A DNA stretch of 64,000 nt from positions 186,001 to 250,000 of the forward strand of contig JAVJSU010000024.1 in assembly GCA_040219275.1 (NCBI GenBank). The letters run 5' to 3'. A program made the translations under genes and the position numbers. Source of the stretch: JAVJSU01 sp040219275 (GTDB taxonomy: Bacteria; Chloroflexota; Anaerolineae; Aggregatilineales; Phototrophicaceae). Of the stretch, positions 43,243-51,703 are shown piece by piece (position 1 is the stretch's first letter; the number at the start of each line of letters is the position of its first letter). The notes under the pieces were generated by a model, which was not told the DNA's origin, made no database searches, and worked only from the letters and a program-made list of their open reading frames with translations.

Positions 43243-44406
43243 ATGGGCGTATCGGCGGCTCCGTTACCCGGTACAACGCAGACAACAACCGGAACAAAGT
43301 CTGAGTTTTGGTTGCGTGATCGGCGTTGGGATTTATTGTTTATTACATTCAGCGTCATTGTTGTGCCGCTACCATATTTTGTTTATCTCTTGTGTGTGCG
43401 GTTTGGAATGGATGAAGACGTTAGCCGTAACGCGGTCAATGGCTTTGTGGCTGTTGCTGTAGGCGGACCACATATGATGTCTACCTTCCTCCGTACGGGC
43501 TTGGATGAAGGCTTCAAGACGCGTTATCCTATGTTATTGCGCTCGTCCATCATAATCCCGATTGTCGTTGTGTCTTTAGCATTCTTAAACCTTACGCTTC
43601 TGTTGACGGTGTTTTTCTTCTGGGCATCGCTTCATGTGTTGCATCAAGTGACTTATATTGTGGAATTATATAACCACAAAGAACATCATCATATCCGGCA
43701 GGGGAGTGCGGTGAGCTTGCAAGCACGCGCCATTGATTACGCGGTGATCCTGACGTGCTTGTTCCCATTAGCGGCGTTCAAAATTAGCCGTGGATCATTT
43801 GATGTGGGTGTAAATGACCTCACATCGGTCATTCCGGGCGTATTCCAGCAGACGTGGTTTTTTGTGATGATGTCCGTGATTTTCTTCTCGGCATTAAGCG
43901 CCTATATCTGGAAAACGGTGCAGGAATATCGTGGTGGGTATATCAATTGGCCCAAGACGGTATTTATTTCATTCACCGTAATCGTAGCTTTCACAATGCC
44001 TGCCTTGCCAAATCTTGATACGGCGTTTCAGGGCTTGAACACATGGCATTCATTCCAGTATCTTGCCATCACGTTTTATATCATCAAGATCAAACAGCAA
44101 TACGGAAATCTTGAATCAAGTGCGCCTCTAGTTGCCCGGTTTAGTCAGGGTAAGGATTCGCGCGGGTTATATATGTTAAGCGCGATTATGCTTCTCGGCT
44201 CTTTGGCTGTGTTTGCCGTGGTTTATGCAATCGCACATATCATCACTCCAGGTACGATTGATGCGACTGATCCGCGCGCATTATCTAATTGGCGCTTCGA
44301 TGTTGCCTATTACACATCGATTCTATCGTTCCTGTGGATTCATTATTATCACGATCATTTCCTATTTACGGATTTTGAAGCTCTCGACGACGCAAAATAT
44401 AGCTAA
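43243..44406 (+). CDS. Multi-pass membrane protein with conserved-looking histidine clusters, unknown
   Basis: The 387-residue protein is not recognised. It has about eight hydrophobic helices. Histidines stand at or near helix ends: GGPHMMST, WASLHVLHQV, NHKEHHHI, NTWHSFQY and WIHYYHDHF. Such a pattern is typical of membrane di-metal enzymes (hydroxylases, desaturases, Brp/Blh-like carotenoid oxygenases), but no family signature is matched, so this is only a hint. The gene stands alone between tdk and ruvB and ends just before a strong bidirectional terminator. Confidence 0.75.
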   Translation: MGVSAAPLPGTTQTTTGTKSEFWLRDRRWDLLFITFSVIVVPLPYFVYLLCVRFGMDEDVSRNAVNGFVAVAVGGPHMMSTFLRTGLDEGFKTRYPMLLRSSIIIPIVVVSLAFLNLTLLLTVFFFWASLHVLHQVTYIVELYNHKEHHHIRQGSAVSLQARAIDYAVILTCLFPLAAFKISRGSFDVGVNDLTSVIPGVFQQTWFFVMMSVIFFSALSAYIWKTVQEYRGGYINWPKTVFISFTVIVAFTMPALPNLDTAFQGLNTWHSFQYLAITFYIIKIKQQYGNLESSAPLVARFSQGKDSRGLYMLSAIMLLGSLAVFAVVYAIAHIITPGTIDATDPRALSNWRFDVAYYTSILSFLWIHYYHDHFLFTDFEALDDAKYS

Positions 44407-44453
44407 TCAGCTAGCCGTTCGTGATTGATGATGTGAAAAATTCAATGAAATTA

Positions 44454-44488
44454 AAAAGTGGACTTTAGCTTATCTAAAGTCCACTTTT
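44454..44488. terminator. Bidirectional intrinsic terminator
   Basis: A perfect 15-bp stem (44454-44468 with 44474-44488) around a 5-nt loop has A-rich and T-rich flanks on both sides. It lies between the convergent His-rich membrane protein gene and ruvB and can serve both. Confidence 0.92.
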
Positions 44489-44490
44489 AT

Positions 44491-45537
44491 TTAGAAGAGA
44501 TTTGGCTGGTCTGAGTCGGTGTTTTCTCTGTAATCGCGTGTTACGTAGGGGATACCGAGGTGTTCATAGGCGTGCGGTGTGGTTACGCGTCCCCGTGGGG
44601 TACGATCAATAAATCCTAGCTGTAACAAATACGGCTCGTAAACATCCATAATGGTGGCACTGTCTTCACTAATTGCCGCTCCGATAGTATCTAAACCGAC
44701 CGGTCCACCATCAAATTTCTCGATAATCGTTCGCAATATGCGACGATCCACATCATCCAAACCAAGATGGTCAATTTCCATAAGTTCCAGAGCATCGCCG
44801 GAAACTGCGCCGGTAATGATGCCATTGGCACGCGTTTCTGCATAATCGCGCACACGTCGTAATAAACGTAATCCTACTCGTGGCGTACCTCTTGAACGCC
44901 GTGCGATTTCCTGCGTGCCTTCCTGCTTTATTTCCACATTCAGCATACTGGCGGCGCGTGTGATGATGTACTCCATTGCTTGCTGGTCGTAATAATCGAG
45001 CCGAAAACGTGCGCCAAAGCGATCCCGCAAGGGTCCAGCAAGCAATGATAGCCTTGTTGTGGCACCAATCACAGTAAAACGGGGCAAGTTTAAACGGACG
45101 TTTTTCGCCGCTGGTCCTTTGCCGATGACAATATCAAGCACAAAGTCTTCCATCGCAGGATAGAGGATTTCCTCTACGGCACGCCCAAGACGATGAACTT
45201 CGTCGATAAACAAAATATCGTTCTTTTTGAGATGTGTCAGAATTGCCGCAAGATCACCGGCACGCTCAATTGAAGGTCCGGCTGTGATGCGAATATTGGT
45301 ATTCATTTCATTGGCGATAACGTGGGCAAGTGAGGTTTTTCCTAGTCCCGGTGGACCATAAAACAAAATATGGTCTACAGGTTCTTCACGCCCCTGTGCG
45401 GCATCAATGATGATTTTTAAGTTTTCTCGTACGCGATCTTGCCCGACGATGTCCTTTAAGAGTTTGGGGCGCAGGGCAATATTATCGCGTTCGTTGCGTT
45501 GTGAGTTGCCGCCAACCATGCGTCCATCATCGGACAT
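44491..45537 (-). CDS. ruvB: Holliday junction helicase RuvB
   Basis: The start is ATG at 45537 (MSDDGRMVGG), with AGGAG about nine bases upstream and a good promoter just before that; a 26-codon longer frame would cross this promoter. The 348-residue AAA+ protein has Walker A GPPGLGKTSLAH, Walker B ILFIDEVHRL, sensor GATTRLSLLAGPLRDRFG and the RuvB C-terminal winged helix (IGFIDRTPRGR). It is the motor for branch migration with RuvA, whose gene is at 9.6 kb. Confidence 0.96.
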   Translation of the reverse strand: MSDDGRMVGGNSQRNERDNIALRPKLLKDIVGQDRVRENLKIIIDAAQGREEPVDHILFYGPPGLGKTSLAHVIANEMNTNIRITAGPSIERAGDLAAILTHLKKNDILFIDEVHRLGRAVEEILYPAMEDFVLDIVIGKGPAAKNVRLNLPRFTVIGATTRLSLLAGPLRDRFGARFRLDYYDQQAMEYIITRAASMLNVEIKQEGTQEIARRSRGTPRVGLRLLRRVRDYAETRANGIITGAVSGDALELMEIDHLGLDDVDRRILRTIIEKFDGGPVGLDTIGAAISEDSATIMDVYEPYLLQLGFIDRTPRGRVTTPHAYEHLGIPYVTRDYRENTDSDQPNLF

Positions 45538-45568
45538 ACATGCTTCTCCTACGTTGATAATATGTTCT

Positions 45569-45596
45569 AGTATAGCGTTAAACCCCTTGTGTGCAA
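45569..45596 (-). promoter_or_regulatory. Promoter of ruvB
   Basis: On the minus strand TTGCAC, a 16-bp spacer and TATACT lie so that transcription would start about 25 bp before the ruvB ATG at 45537. This supports the shorter ruvB start. Confidence 0.6.
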
Positions 45597-45604
45597 TCCT
45601 TGCT

Positions 45605-45633
45605 TTGACACACACGATGGGAGCGCGTAAAAT
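45605..45633 (+). promoter_or_regulatory. Near-consensus promoter of upp
   Basis: TTGACA (45605-45610), a 17-bp spacer and TAAAAT (45628-45633). The predicted start near 45640 leaves a short leader with AGGAGGA before the upp ATG. Confidence 0.8.
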
Positions 45634-45663
45634 GCAGTTTGCGAAGCTCAGGAGGAACTCCCT

Positions 45664-46287
45664 ATGTCACTGGTTCACATTTCACAACACCCGCTCGTCA
45701 AACATAAATTGACCTTACTCAGGGATACAAAAACCAATCATCGTGCATTTCGTGAACTGGTTTATGAGTTGGCATTGCTTTTGTGTTATGAGGCAACACA
45801 GGACTTACAACTGGTTGATAAGACTGTTACAACACCAATGGGCGAGGCGGCAGGGCATGAAGCGGCGGAGACGATTGGCTTGGTGCCTGTTTTGCGTGCT
45901 GGGTTGGGATTGGTAGACGGTATGCTTGAATTATTGCCAAATGTACAGGTCTGGCATATCGGTTTGTATCGTGATGAAGAAACACTACGCCCTGTAGAGT
46001 ATTACAATAAACTACCTACCGATCCCACTGTGCAAGTTTGTCTAGTTCTTGATCCGATGCTAGCTACGGGTGGTTCAGCGGTAGCGACAATTGACATTTT
46101 GAAGCGATGGGGTGCAAAGCGCATCAAATATGTTGGTTTGCTTGCCGCGCCGGAAGGGGTAGCCCGTTTAAGTGAGGCGCATCCTGATGTGCCTATTCAT
46201 GTGGCGGCAGTGGATGAAAAGCTGAACGATATTGGCTTTATTGTCCCCGGACTGGGTGATGCTGGTGATCGTCAATTTGGAACGTAA
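45664..46287 (+). CDS. upp: Uracil phosphoribosyltransferase
   Basis: The 207-residue protein has the UPRT start HPLVKHKLTLLRDTKTN, the motif VPVLRAGLGLVDGM, the PRPP-binding loop LDPMLATGGSAVATID, and the uracil-binding C-terminus GFIVPGLGDAGDRQFGT. It converts uracil and PRPP to UMP in pyrimidine salvage. A strong promoter and an AGGAGGA ribosome-binding site precede it. It lies 6 bp before the sugar-1-phosphate transferase gene, so the two are probably cotranscribed. Confidence 0.96.
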   Translation: MSLVHISQHPLVKHKLTLLRDTKTNHRAFRELVYELALLLCYEATQDLQLVDKTVTTPMGEAAGHEAAETIGLVPVLRAGLGLVDGMLELLPNVQVWHIGLYRDEETLRPVEYYNKLPTDPTVQVCLVLDPMLATGGSAVATIDILKRWGAKRIKYVGLLAAPEGVARLSEAHPDVPIHVAAVDEKLNDIGFIVPGLGDAGDRQFGT

Positions 46288-46293
46288 ATTTTA

Positions 46294-47364
46294 ATGTCGA
46301 TTGTTGACCTCAGTGCGTTTCTGATTGTATTTATTCTATCTTTCAGTCTTACAATACTTTTTACGCCGCTTATGATACAGATTGGTAAGCGGTACCGCAT
46401 CGTTTCTCGTGTTGGTGGAAGGCGTGTTAGTCAGGGTGATGTTAATCAGGTCTCAAAATTAGGCGGGGTTGCCGTTTACTTGGGGTTCACCGTTACCATT
46501 ATCGTGGCGCAATATTTAAACGTCCCGCGTTTTGATTCCTCTGAAGTTATCCGGCTTTCCGGTTTAATCATTGGCGGCACGTTTATCATTATCGTGGGCG
46601 TGTTAGACGACATCTATGAGCTAAATGCCGTTACATTGGGCATTTGCCAGATTATTGCCGCAGGGATCGCCATTGTTTTTCAGATATTCATTGAATATGT
46701 AAACAACCCATTGACTGGACAACAAACCGATCCATGGGCATATGTCATCACTGTCGTTCTTAGCATGTTCTGGTTCGGATTGATGATGAATACTGTTAAC
46801 TTTATGGACGGTCTTGACGGATTAGTTGCGGGCGTTGCGTTTATTGCCGGCGCGATGTTATTTATCAATGGTGTGTTTAAATTGAATCCGCCCCAGATCA
46901 GCGTGAGCCTGCTTCCATTGGCGTTGATGGGAACTTCCGCGGGATTTTTGATGTTCAACTTCTTTCCGGCACGGATATTTTTGGGCGGCGGGGCGATTTA
47001 TCTCGGCTATATTTTAGGGACGTTGAGCGTCATCGGCGGCGCGAAAATGGCAACGATTTTGCTCGTGATGGGATTGCCTCTGATGGATCTCGCCTGGCAG
47101 GTTGTGCGCCGTATGAGCGAGGGGCGCAATCCGATGCATGGGGATCGGGGGCATTTGCATTTTCGATTACAGGATGCAGGCTATTCGCAACGTCAGATTG
47201 TAATCGTTTATTATTTTTTCTGTGCGTTCTTCGGTGTGTTGACTTTGGTCCTTACCAGTCAATTGTTTAAGTTTATCGCCTTTGGCGTGATGTTGTTATT
47301 AATTTTAGGCGCATTCTTGTGGCTTATGCGTCTCAATCAAGCAGGATCTTCAAAGTCTTCGTAG
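46294..47364 (+). CDS. MraY/WecA-family undecaprenyl-phosphate sugar-1-phosphate transferase
   Basis: The 356-residue protein has about ten transmembrane helices and the family motifs KLGGVAVYLGF, GVLDDIYEL, NFMDGLDGLVAG and MHGDRGHLHFRL. The last, with its His-rich loop, fits the WecA/TagO branch better than MraY. It would transfer a HexNAc-1-phosphate from UDP-sugar to undecaprenyl phosphate, starting a cell-surface glycan. The lipid-linked sugar could feed transferases such as the one at 12.9 kb, which is inference. Its 3' end overlaps the convergent membrane protein gene by 28 bp. Confidence 0.9.
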   Translation: MSIVDLSAFLIVFILSFSLTILFTPLMIQIGKRYRIVSRVGGRRVSQGDVNQVSKLGGVAVYLGFTVTIIVAQYLNVPRFDSSEVIRLSGLIIGGTFIIIVGVLDDIYELNAVTLGICQIIAAGIAIVFQIFIEYVNNPLTGQQTDPWAYVITVVLSMFWFGLMMNTVNFMDGLDGLVAGVAFIAGAMLFINGVFKLNPPQISVSLLPLALMGTSAGFLMFNFFPARIFLGGGAIYLGYILGTLSVIGGAKMATILLVMGLPLMDLAWQVVRRMSEGRNPMHGDRGHLHFRLQDAGYSQRQIVIVYYFFCAFFGVLTLVLTSQLFKFIAFGVMLLLILGAFLWLMRLNQAGSSKSS

Positions 47365-48542
47365 CTTAATGTCTCATCATCCTCTGTTCCGGTGTCCTCG
47401 TCATCCTCAAAATCGCCATCGTCTTCGTCCACCTCGTCTACATCTATGTTGCTTCTCGGCGTGTTGATGACGAAGCGTTCTTTGTCCGGTTTCGCTTCCG
47501 TCGCTTCCTCTTCTCTGGATGGGCGGGCAATCCCGGTAATAATTCGTGGTTCCTCACGTTGGCGGCTTGGCGGTTCAATAACTAGTGGTTCATCAGTCGA
47601 TGAAATAATCCTCGTTGGTCGTTGGGTGAGGGGTTCGCTCTCTCCGGGTGCGGCAGGGATGGGAAGTTCCAATTTGTAAACAGAGGGAGGACCAGCCGTT
47701 AGAGAACTACGTTTTTGCTGTTGGCGGAGTTGTAAGTCTTTTTGGCGTTGTTGGAGGCGCATTGCTTTCGCTTCTTCACGGCTTAAGGTAATCATCTTGC
47801 CATCTTTGAAGGTTGCGCTATCACCTGTAATCCACTCAATCGTGTTTTCTATGATCGCGAGTATGGCGACTCCGAAAACATTCAGCGCAATCATAAACGC
47901 AAATACGCTAGAGAGCGCATTTAAGCCACTGATAAATGGAGAGAATATTTCATCATTTACCAATGTATTTGCGCCAAACAGAAAAATCACACCGAGAGCG
48001 ATAATGACGAATGCTCCACCACGCAACCACAACCGAATAACCCCTTGATCGGGCATCATTGTGTTGGTGACTGTGAACATGATGTAAATCCACAGCCAAA
48101 AATCTGGCTTAAGGGTAAGTTGGCGAATGCTTTCGTCAAGATTGTTGAGCGTACCGTCATTCATCAAACTGAGTGCATCTTGAATGTTGATGACATAATT
48201 CGCGACGAACCAGATGATAGCGATGCCAAAAATGAGTGGCGAGATGTTAATAATCGCGGCTTTATACGGTGTCGTTTTTCTTGAGAGCTTGACGAAATTC
48301 AGGCGGAGTTCCCCAATTTCCTGCTTTTCTGGCAAGTTGAAGGAACGTTCCGCCCGAACATTGAGTAAACCTGCAATCAACCAGATGACAAACTCATAGA
48401 GCGCGACACCAGGAATGAAGAATGTGTAATATAAGATGGTCGTCGTCTGATAATTTTTGGTCACCAACCAGCCAACTTTAAAGATATGCTGATGAAGCCA
48501 TACCTCAAGCTGGCGCAACAGGCTGAAGAAAAATATGACCAA
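47337..48542 (-). CDS. Multi-pass membrane protein with long acidic tail, unknown (start uncertain)
   Basis: The 401-residue reading (TTG at 48542) has about six hydrophobic helices in residues 1-225. A basic Gln/Arg-rich helix (about 245-275) and a long disordered, strongly acidic C-terminus (about 290-401, ending in runs of D and E) follow. It is not recognised. The TTG cuts into a hydrophobic segment. The frame stays open upstream for 12 more codons to the TAG that ends tpiA, and these add residues that complete the first helix, so the true start may be a non-standard codon nearer the tpiA stop. Confidence 0.65.
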   Translation of the reverse strand: MVIFFFSLLRQLEVWLHQHIFKVGWLVTKNYQTTTILYYTFFIPGVALYEFVIWLIAGLLNVRAERSFNLPEKQEIGELRLNFVKLSRKTTPYKAAIINISPLIFGIAIIWFVANYVINIQDALSLMNDGTLNNLDESIRQLTLKPDFWLWIYIMFTVTNTMMPDQGVIRLWLRGGAFVIIALGVIFLFGANTLVNDEIFSPFISGLNALSSVFAFMIALNVFGVAILAIIENTIEWITGDSATFKDGKMITLSREEAKAMRLQQRQKDLQLRQQQKRSSLTAGPPSVYKLELPIPAAPGESEPLTQRPTRIISSTDEPLVIEPPSRQREEPRIITGIARPSREEEATEAKPDKERFVINTPRSNIDVDEVDEDDGDFEDDEDTGTEDDETLSYEDFEDPA

Positions 48543-48580
48543 TATGCCTGCAAGCAGGACATCTAAGCTACCAGACAGAA

Positions 48581-49348
48581 CTAACTACCTTTCTCCTGCT
48601 GTGCGATTTCGACCAGTGCTGTGAAATCGTCTACTTTAAGCGCCGCGCCACCCACCAACGCGCCATCAATATCGGGTTGAGACATATATTCTGCCATGTT
48701 GCCTGGCTTAACACTGCCCCCATATTGTATACGTAATGCGTCCGCGACAGTTTCATCGTAGAGATTACGTATTGTACCCCTAATTGTGCTGATGATGCTG
48801 TTGGCTAATTCGCCACTGGCGCTTTTACCTGTGCCAATTGCCCAGATCGGTTCATAGGCAATAACAATATTTGCCATTTCGTCTGCGCTGATGCCTTCCA
48901 ATGCACCGCGAACTTGCCCGCCAACGAAGGATTCCGTTTCACCGGCTTCGTTTTGTGCGAGGCTTTCGCCACAGCAGATAATCGGTTTTAAACCATGAGC
49001 AAGCAGGGCTTTGGCTTTCTTATTCACCATTTCGTCGGTATCGCCGAGGTATTCACGACATTCCGAATGTCCGATGATGACATATTCGACCAACCCCTGA
49101 AGCATGGCAGGAGAGACTTGTGAGGTGAACGCGCCACTATCTTCCCAGTGAACGTTCTGGGCGCTTACTTTAATATCTGTGTTTTTCAGTGCATCCGCAA
49201 CGCCAGGAATTGCCAGAAATACCGGCGCGACAACACGTTCTACGCCTGTAAAAGCGGCGAGTTTTGGGGCGAGCGCATTTACGAATTCAACGGATTCGCT
49301 AACCGTTTTGTGCATTTTCCAATTGCCTGCGATGATCGGTGTTCGCAT
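48581..49348 (-). CDS. tpiA: Triose-phosphate isomerase
   Basis: The 255-residue protein has the TIM-barrel motifs AGNWKMHKT (Asn, Lys of the active site), YVIIGHSECR (catalytic His), VIAYEPIWAIGTGKSA (catalytic Glu and the flexible loop) and IQYGGSVKPGN. It interconverts dihydroxyacetone phosphate and glyceraldehyde 3-phosphate. It lies 44 bp after pgk on the same strand, and its AAGGAC sequence upstream of the ATG is a fair ribosome-binding site. Confidence 0.96.
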   Translation of the reverse strand: MRTPIIAGNWKMHKTVSESVEFVNALAPKLAAFTGVERVVAPVFLAIPGVADALKNTDIKVSAQNVHWEDSGAFTSQVSPAMLQGLVEYVIIGHSECREYLGDTDEMVNKKAKALLAHGLKPIICCGESLAQNEAGETESFVGGQVRGALEGISADEMANIVIAYEPIWAIGTGKSASGELANSIISTIRGTIRNLYDETVADALRIQYGGSVKPGNMAEYMSQPDIDGALVGGAALKVDDFTALVEIAQQEKGS

Positions 49349-49392
49349 AGTAGGTGTCCTTCAGAGTTATTTTCAACAAATTATGTGCCGGG

Positions 49393-50580
49393 TTATTTAT
49401 CAGCAAGTGCCGCAAGACCGGGCAAAGTTTGACCTTCGAGCATTTCTAGGCTTGCACCACCACCAGTAGAAATATGGGTGATTTTATCTGCAAGACCAGA
49501 ATCTTCAACTGCCGCCGCGGAGTCCCCGCCACCGATGATGGTTACTGCGCCTTTCGCGGTTTGATCAGCGAGCATTTTAGCAATGGCAAATGTCCCTTTG
49601 GCAAAATTGGACATCTCGAAAACGCCCATAGGACCATTCCAGACGACTGTTTTTGCGCCATCAAGCACATCGCCGAAGATTTCGATTGACTTTTCTCCAA
49701 TGTCTAGCGCGCTCCAACCTACGGGAATGCCATCACTCACATTAACGGTCTTGCGCCCGGCGTTATTGTCAAATTTATCGGCGATGACGACATCCGTCGG
49801 TAAAACGAGTTTATCACCGCTATTTTCTAGTAGGGATTTAGCCGTTTCAATTGCATCCGCTTCAACAAGCGAATCGCCCATTTCATGACCCCGTGCCTTG
49901 AAGAAGGTATTCGCCATGCCGCCACCGATGAGCAGTTTATCCACCTTATTGAGCAGGGCTTCGATAACCTTGATCTTATCGGAGACCTTTGCCCCACCGA
50001 GAATGGCAACAAATGGGCGTTGTGGGTTTTCTAGCGCGTTGCCAAGGTAGTCGATCTCTTTTTCTAGCAGAAGCCCTGCAACCGCCTGTAGATGCTCTGT
50101 TACACCAACAGTAGATGAATGTGCGCGATGTGCAGAACCAAAAGCGTCGTTTACGAAAACATCGCCAAGTTTTGCCATTTGTGCGGAGAGATCGGAGTCG
50201 TTTTTCGTCTCTCCGGCATGGAATCGTGTATTTTCTAGCAGTAATACGCCACCTTCAGGTAATTCTGCGACTGCTTTTTCGGCAACATCACCAACACAAT
50301 CGGATGCGAAATGGACATCCATATCCAAAAGTTTGCCCAGTGCAGGTGCAACGGGAGCGAGCGAATATTTAGGATCAGGTTCACCTTTTGGACGACCTAG
50401 ATGGGACATCAAAATCACCGCTTTTGGATTTTGATCGAGAATGTATTTGAGTGTCGGCACTGCCGCACGAATACGAGTATCGTCTGTAATCATTTCGCCA
50501 TCAAGCGGAACGTTAAAATCTACGCGGACGAGCACGCGTTTATTGTTAAAGTCAGCATCACGAACAGTTTGCTTGTTCAT
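49393..50580 (-). CDS. pgk: Phosphoglycerate kinase
   Basis: The 395-residue protein starts with the family motif KRVLVRVDFNVPLDG, with ILMSHLGRPKG, then LENTRFHAGETKND, AILGGAKVSDKI and GGGDSAAAVEDSG at the nucleotide site. It transfers phosphate from 1,3-bisphosphoglycerate to ADP. AGGAGG six to ten bases before the ATG is the strongest ribosome-binding site of this cluster. A terminator separates it from gap, so it may have its own promoter or depend on read-through. Confidence 0.96.
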   Translation of the reverse strand: MNKQTVRDADFNNKRVLVRVDFNVPLDGEMITDDTRIRAAVPTLKYILDQNPKAVILMSHLGRPKGEPDPKYSLAPVAPALGKLLDMDVHFASDCVGDVAEKAVAELPEGGVLLLENTRFHAGETKNDSDLSAQMAKLGDVFVNDAFGSAHRAHSSTVGVTEHLQAVAGLLLEKEIDYLGNALENPQRPFVAILGGAKVSDKIKVIEALLNKVDKLLIGGGMANTFFKARGHEMGDSLVEADAIETAKSLLENSGDKLVLPTDVVIADKFDNNAGRKTVNVSDGIPVGWSALDIGEKSIEIFGDVLDGAKTVVWNGPMGVFEMSNFAKGTFAIAKMLADQTAKGAVTIIGGGDSAAAVEDSGLADKITHISTGGGASLEMLEGQTLPGLAALADK

Positions 50581-50617
50581 AATTACTCCTCCTATGGGTC
50601 ATTCTATGATGGATTTC

Positions 50618-50646
50618 AAAAAGAGGCGAGTGGTTAGCTCGCCTCT
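50618..50646 (-). terminator. Intrinsic terminator after gap
   Basis: A perfect 9-bp stem (50622-50630 with 50638-50646) and a 7-nt loop. On the minus strand it ends in a run of five T. It lies 20 bp after the gap stop and about 40 bp before the pgk start. Confidence 0.85.
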
Positions 50647-50666
50647 CGTGGGGTCAAGTTATTTAG

Positions 50667-51674
50667 TTAGAGCTTATCGCCGATGAATTTGGTCAAATCG
50701 GCTGTACGCATGGAATAGCCCCATTCGTTGTCGTACCATGTGATGACTTTCACGAGGTTGCCATCAACTGCACAGGAATCTGCGTCAATGATGCTGGAAC
50801 GTGGATCACCCTTGTAATCCATTGAGACGAGCGGTTCGTAGGAAACGCCCAGAATACCCTTCAACGGACCCTCAGCGGCGGTATCGAATGCCGCCATCAA
50901 TTCGTCTTTTGTGGTTTCTTTTTCGACGATGGCGACAAAGTCAACCAATGAAACAGTTGGTGTGGGAACGCGGACTGCCATACCGTCGAATTTTCCTTCA
51001 AGGTCAGGGATAACCAGAGATACTGCTTTTGCCGCGCCGGTTGTTGTCGGGATGATATTCAAGGCGGCGGCACGCGCACGACGCAAATCTTTGTGGGGCA
51101 GGTCAAGAATTTGCTGATCGTTGGTATAGCTATGAATGGTTGTCATAAATGCTTTTACGATGCCGAAACTATCATTCACGACCTTCGCGGCGGGTGCAAG
51201 ACAGTTTGTGGTGCAGGAGGCATTAGAAATGACATGATGATTGGCAGGATCGTATTTGTCTTCATTTACGCCAAGCACAATCGTCAAATCTTCTTTCTTT
51301 GCCGGGGCAGAAATGATGACCTTCTTTGCACCAGCGGAAAGATGCTTGGCGGCATCGTCACGATTGGTGAAAATACCCGTGCTTTCGATTACAACATCAA
51401 CATTCATTTCGCCCCAGGGCAGGTTTGCGGGGTCACGTTCTGATAATGCCCTGATGACATCGCCATCAACGATTAAGTTGCCGTCTTTAACTTCTACAGT
51501 TCCGGGATAGCGACCGTAGTTTGAGTCATAACGGAACAGATGCGCCATTGTGTCTAAATTGCCAAGGTCATTAAATGCTACAATATCAATCTCATTGCCA
51601 TATGTTTCACGCATGGCTTTCAATACCTGACGACCAATGCGTCCAAAACCGTTAATTCCTACGCGGATAGCCAT
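50667..51674 (-). CDS. gap: Type I glyceraldehyde-3-phosphate dehydrogenase
   Basis: The 335-residue protein has the NAD-binding start RVGINGFGRIGRQVLKAM, the catalytic cysteine in SNASCTTNCLAP, and the C-terminal WYDNEWGYSMR. It oxidises glyceraldehyde 3-phosphate to 1,3-bisphosphoglycerate. AAAGGAAG precedes the ATG. It lies 29 bp after yvcK on the same strand, and a terminator follows it. Confidence 0.97.
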   Translation of the reverse strand: MAIRVGINGFGRIGRQVLKAMRETYGNEIDIVAFNDLGNLDTMAHLFRYDSNYGRYPGTVEVKDGNLIVDGDVIRALSERDPANLPWGEMNVDVVIESTGIFTNRDDAAKHLSAGAKKVIISAPAKKEDLTIVLGVNEDKYDPANHHVISNASCTTNCLAPAAKVVNDSFGIVKAFMTTIHSYTNDQQILDLPHKDLRRARAAALNIIPTTTGAAKAVSLVIPDLEGKFDGMAVRVPTPTVSLVDFVAIVEKETTKDELMAAFDTAAEGPLKGILGVSYEPLVSMDYKGDPRSSIIDADSCAVDGNLVKVITWYDNEWGYSMRTADLTKFIGDKL

Positions 51675-51703
51675 ATTACTATCTTCCTTTCGTATTTTTA
51701 CCG

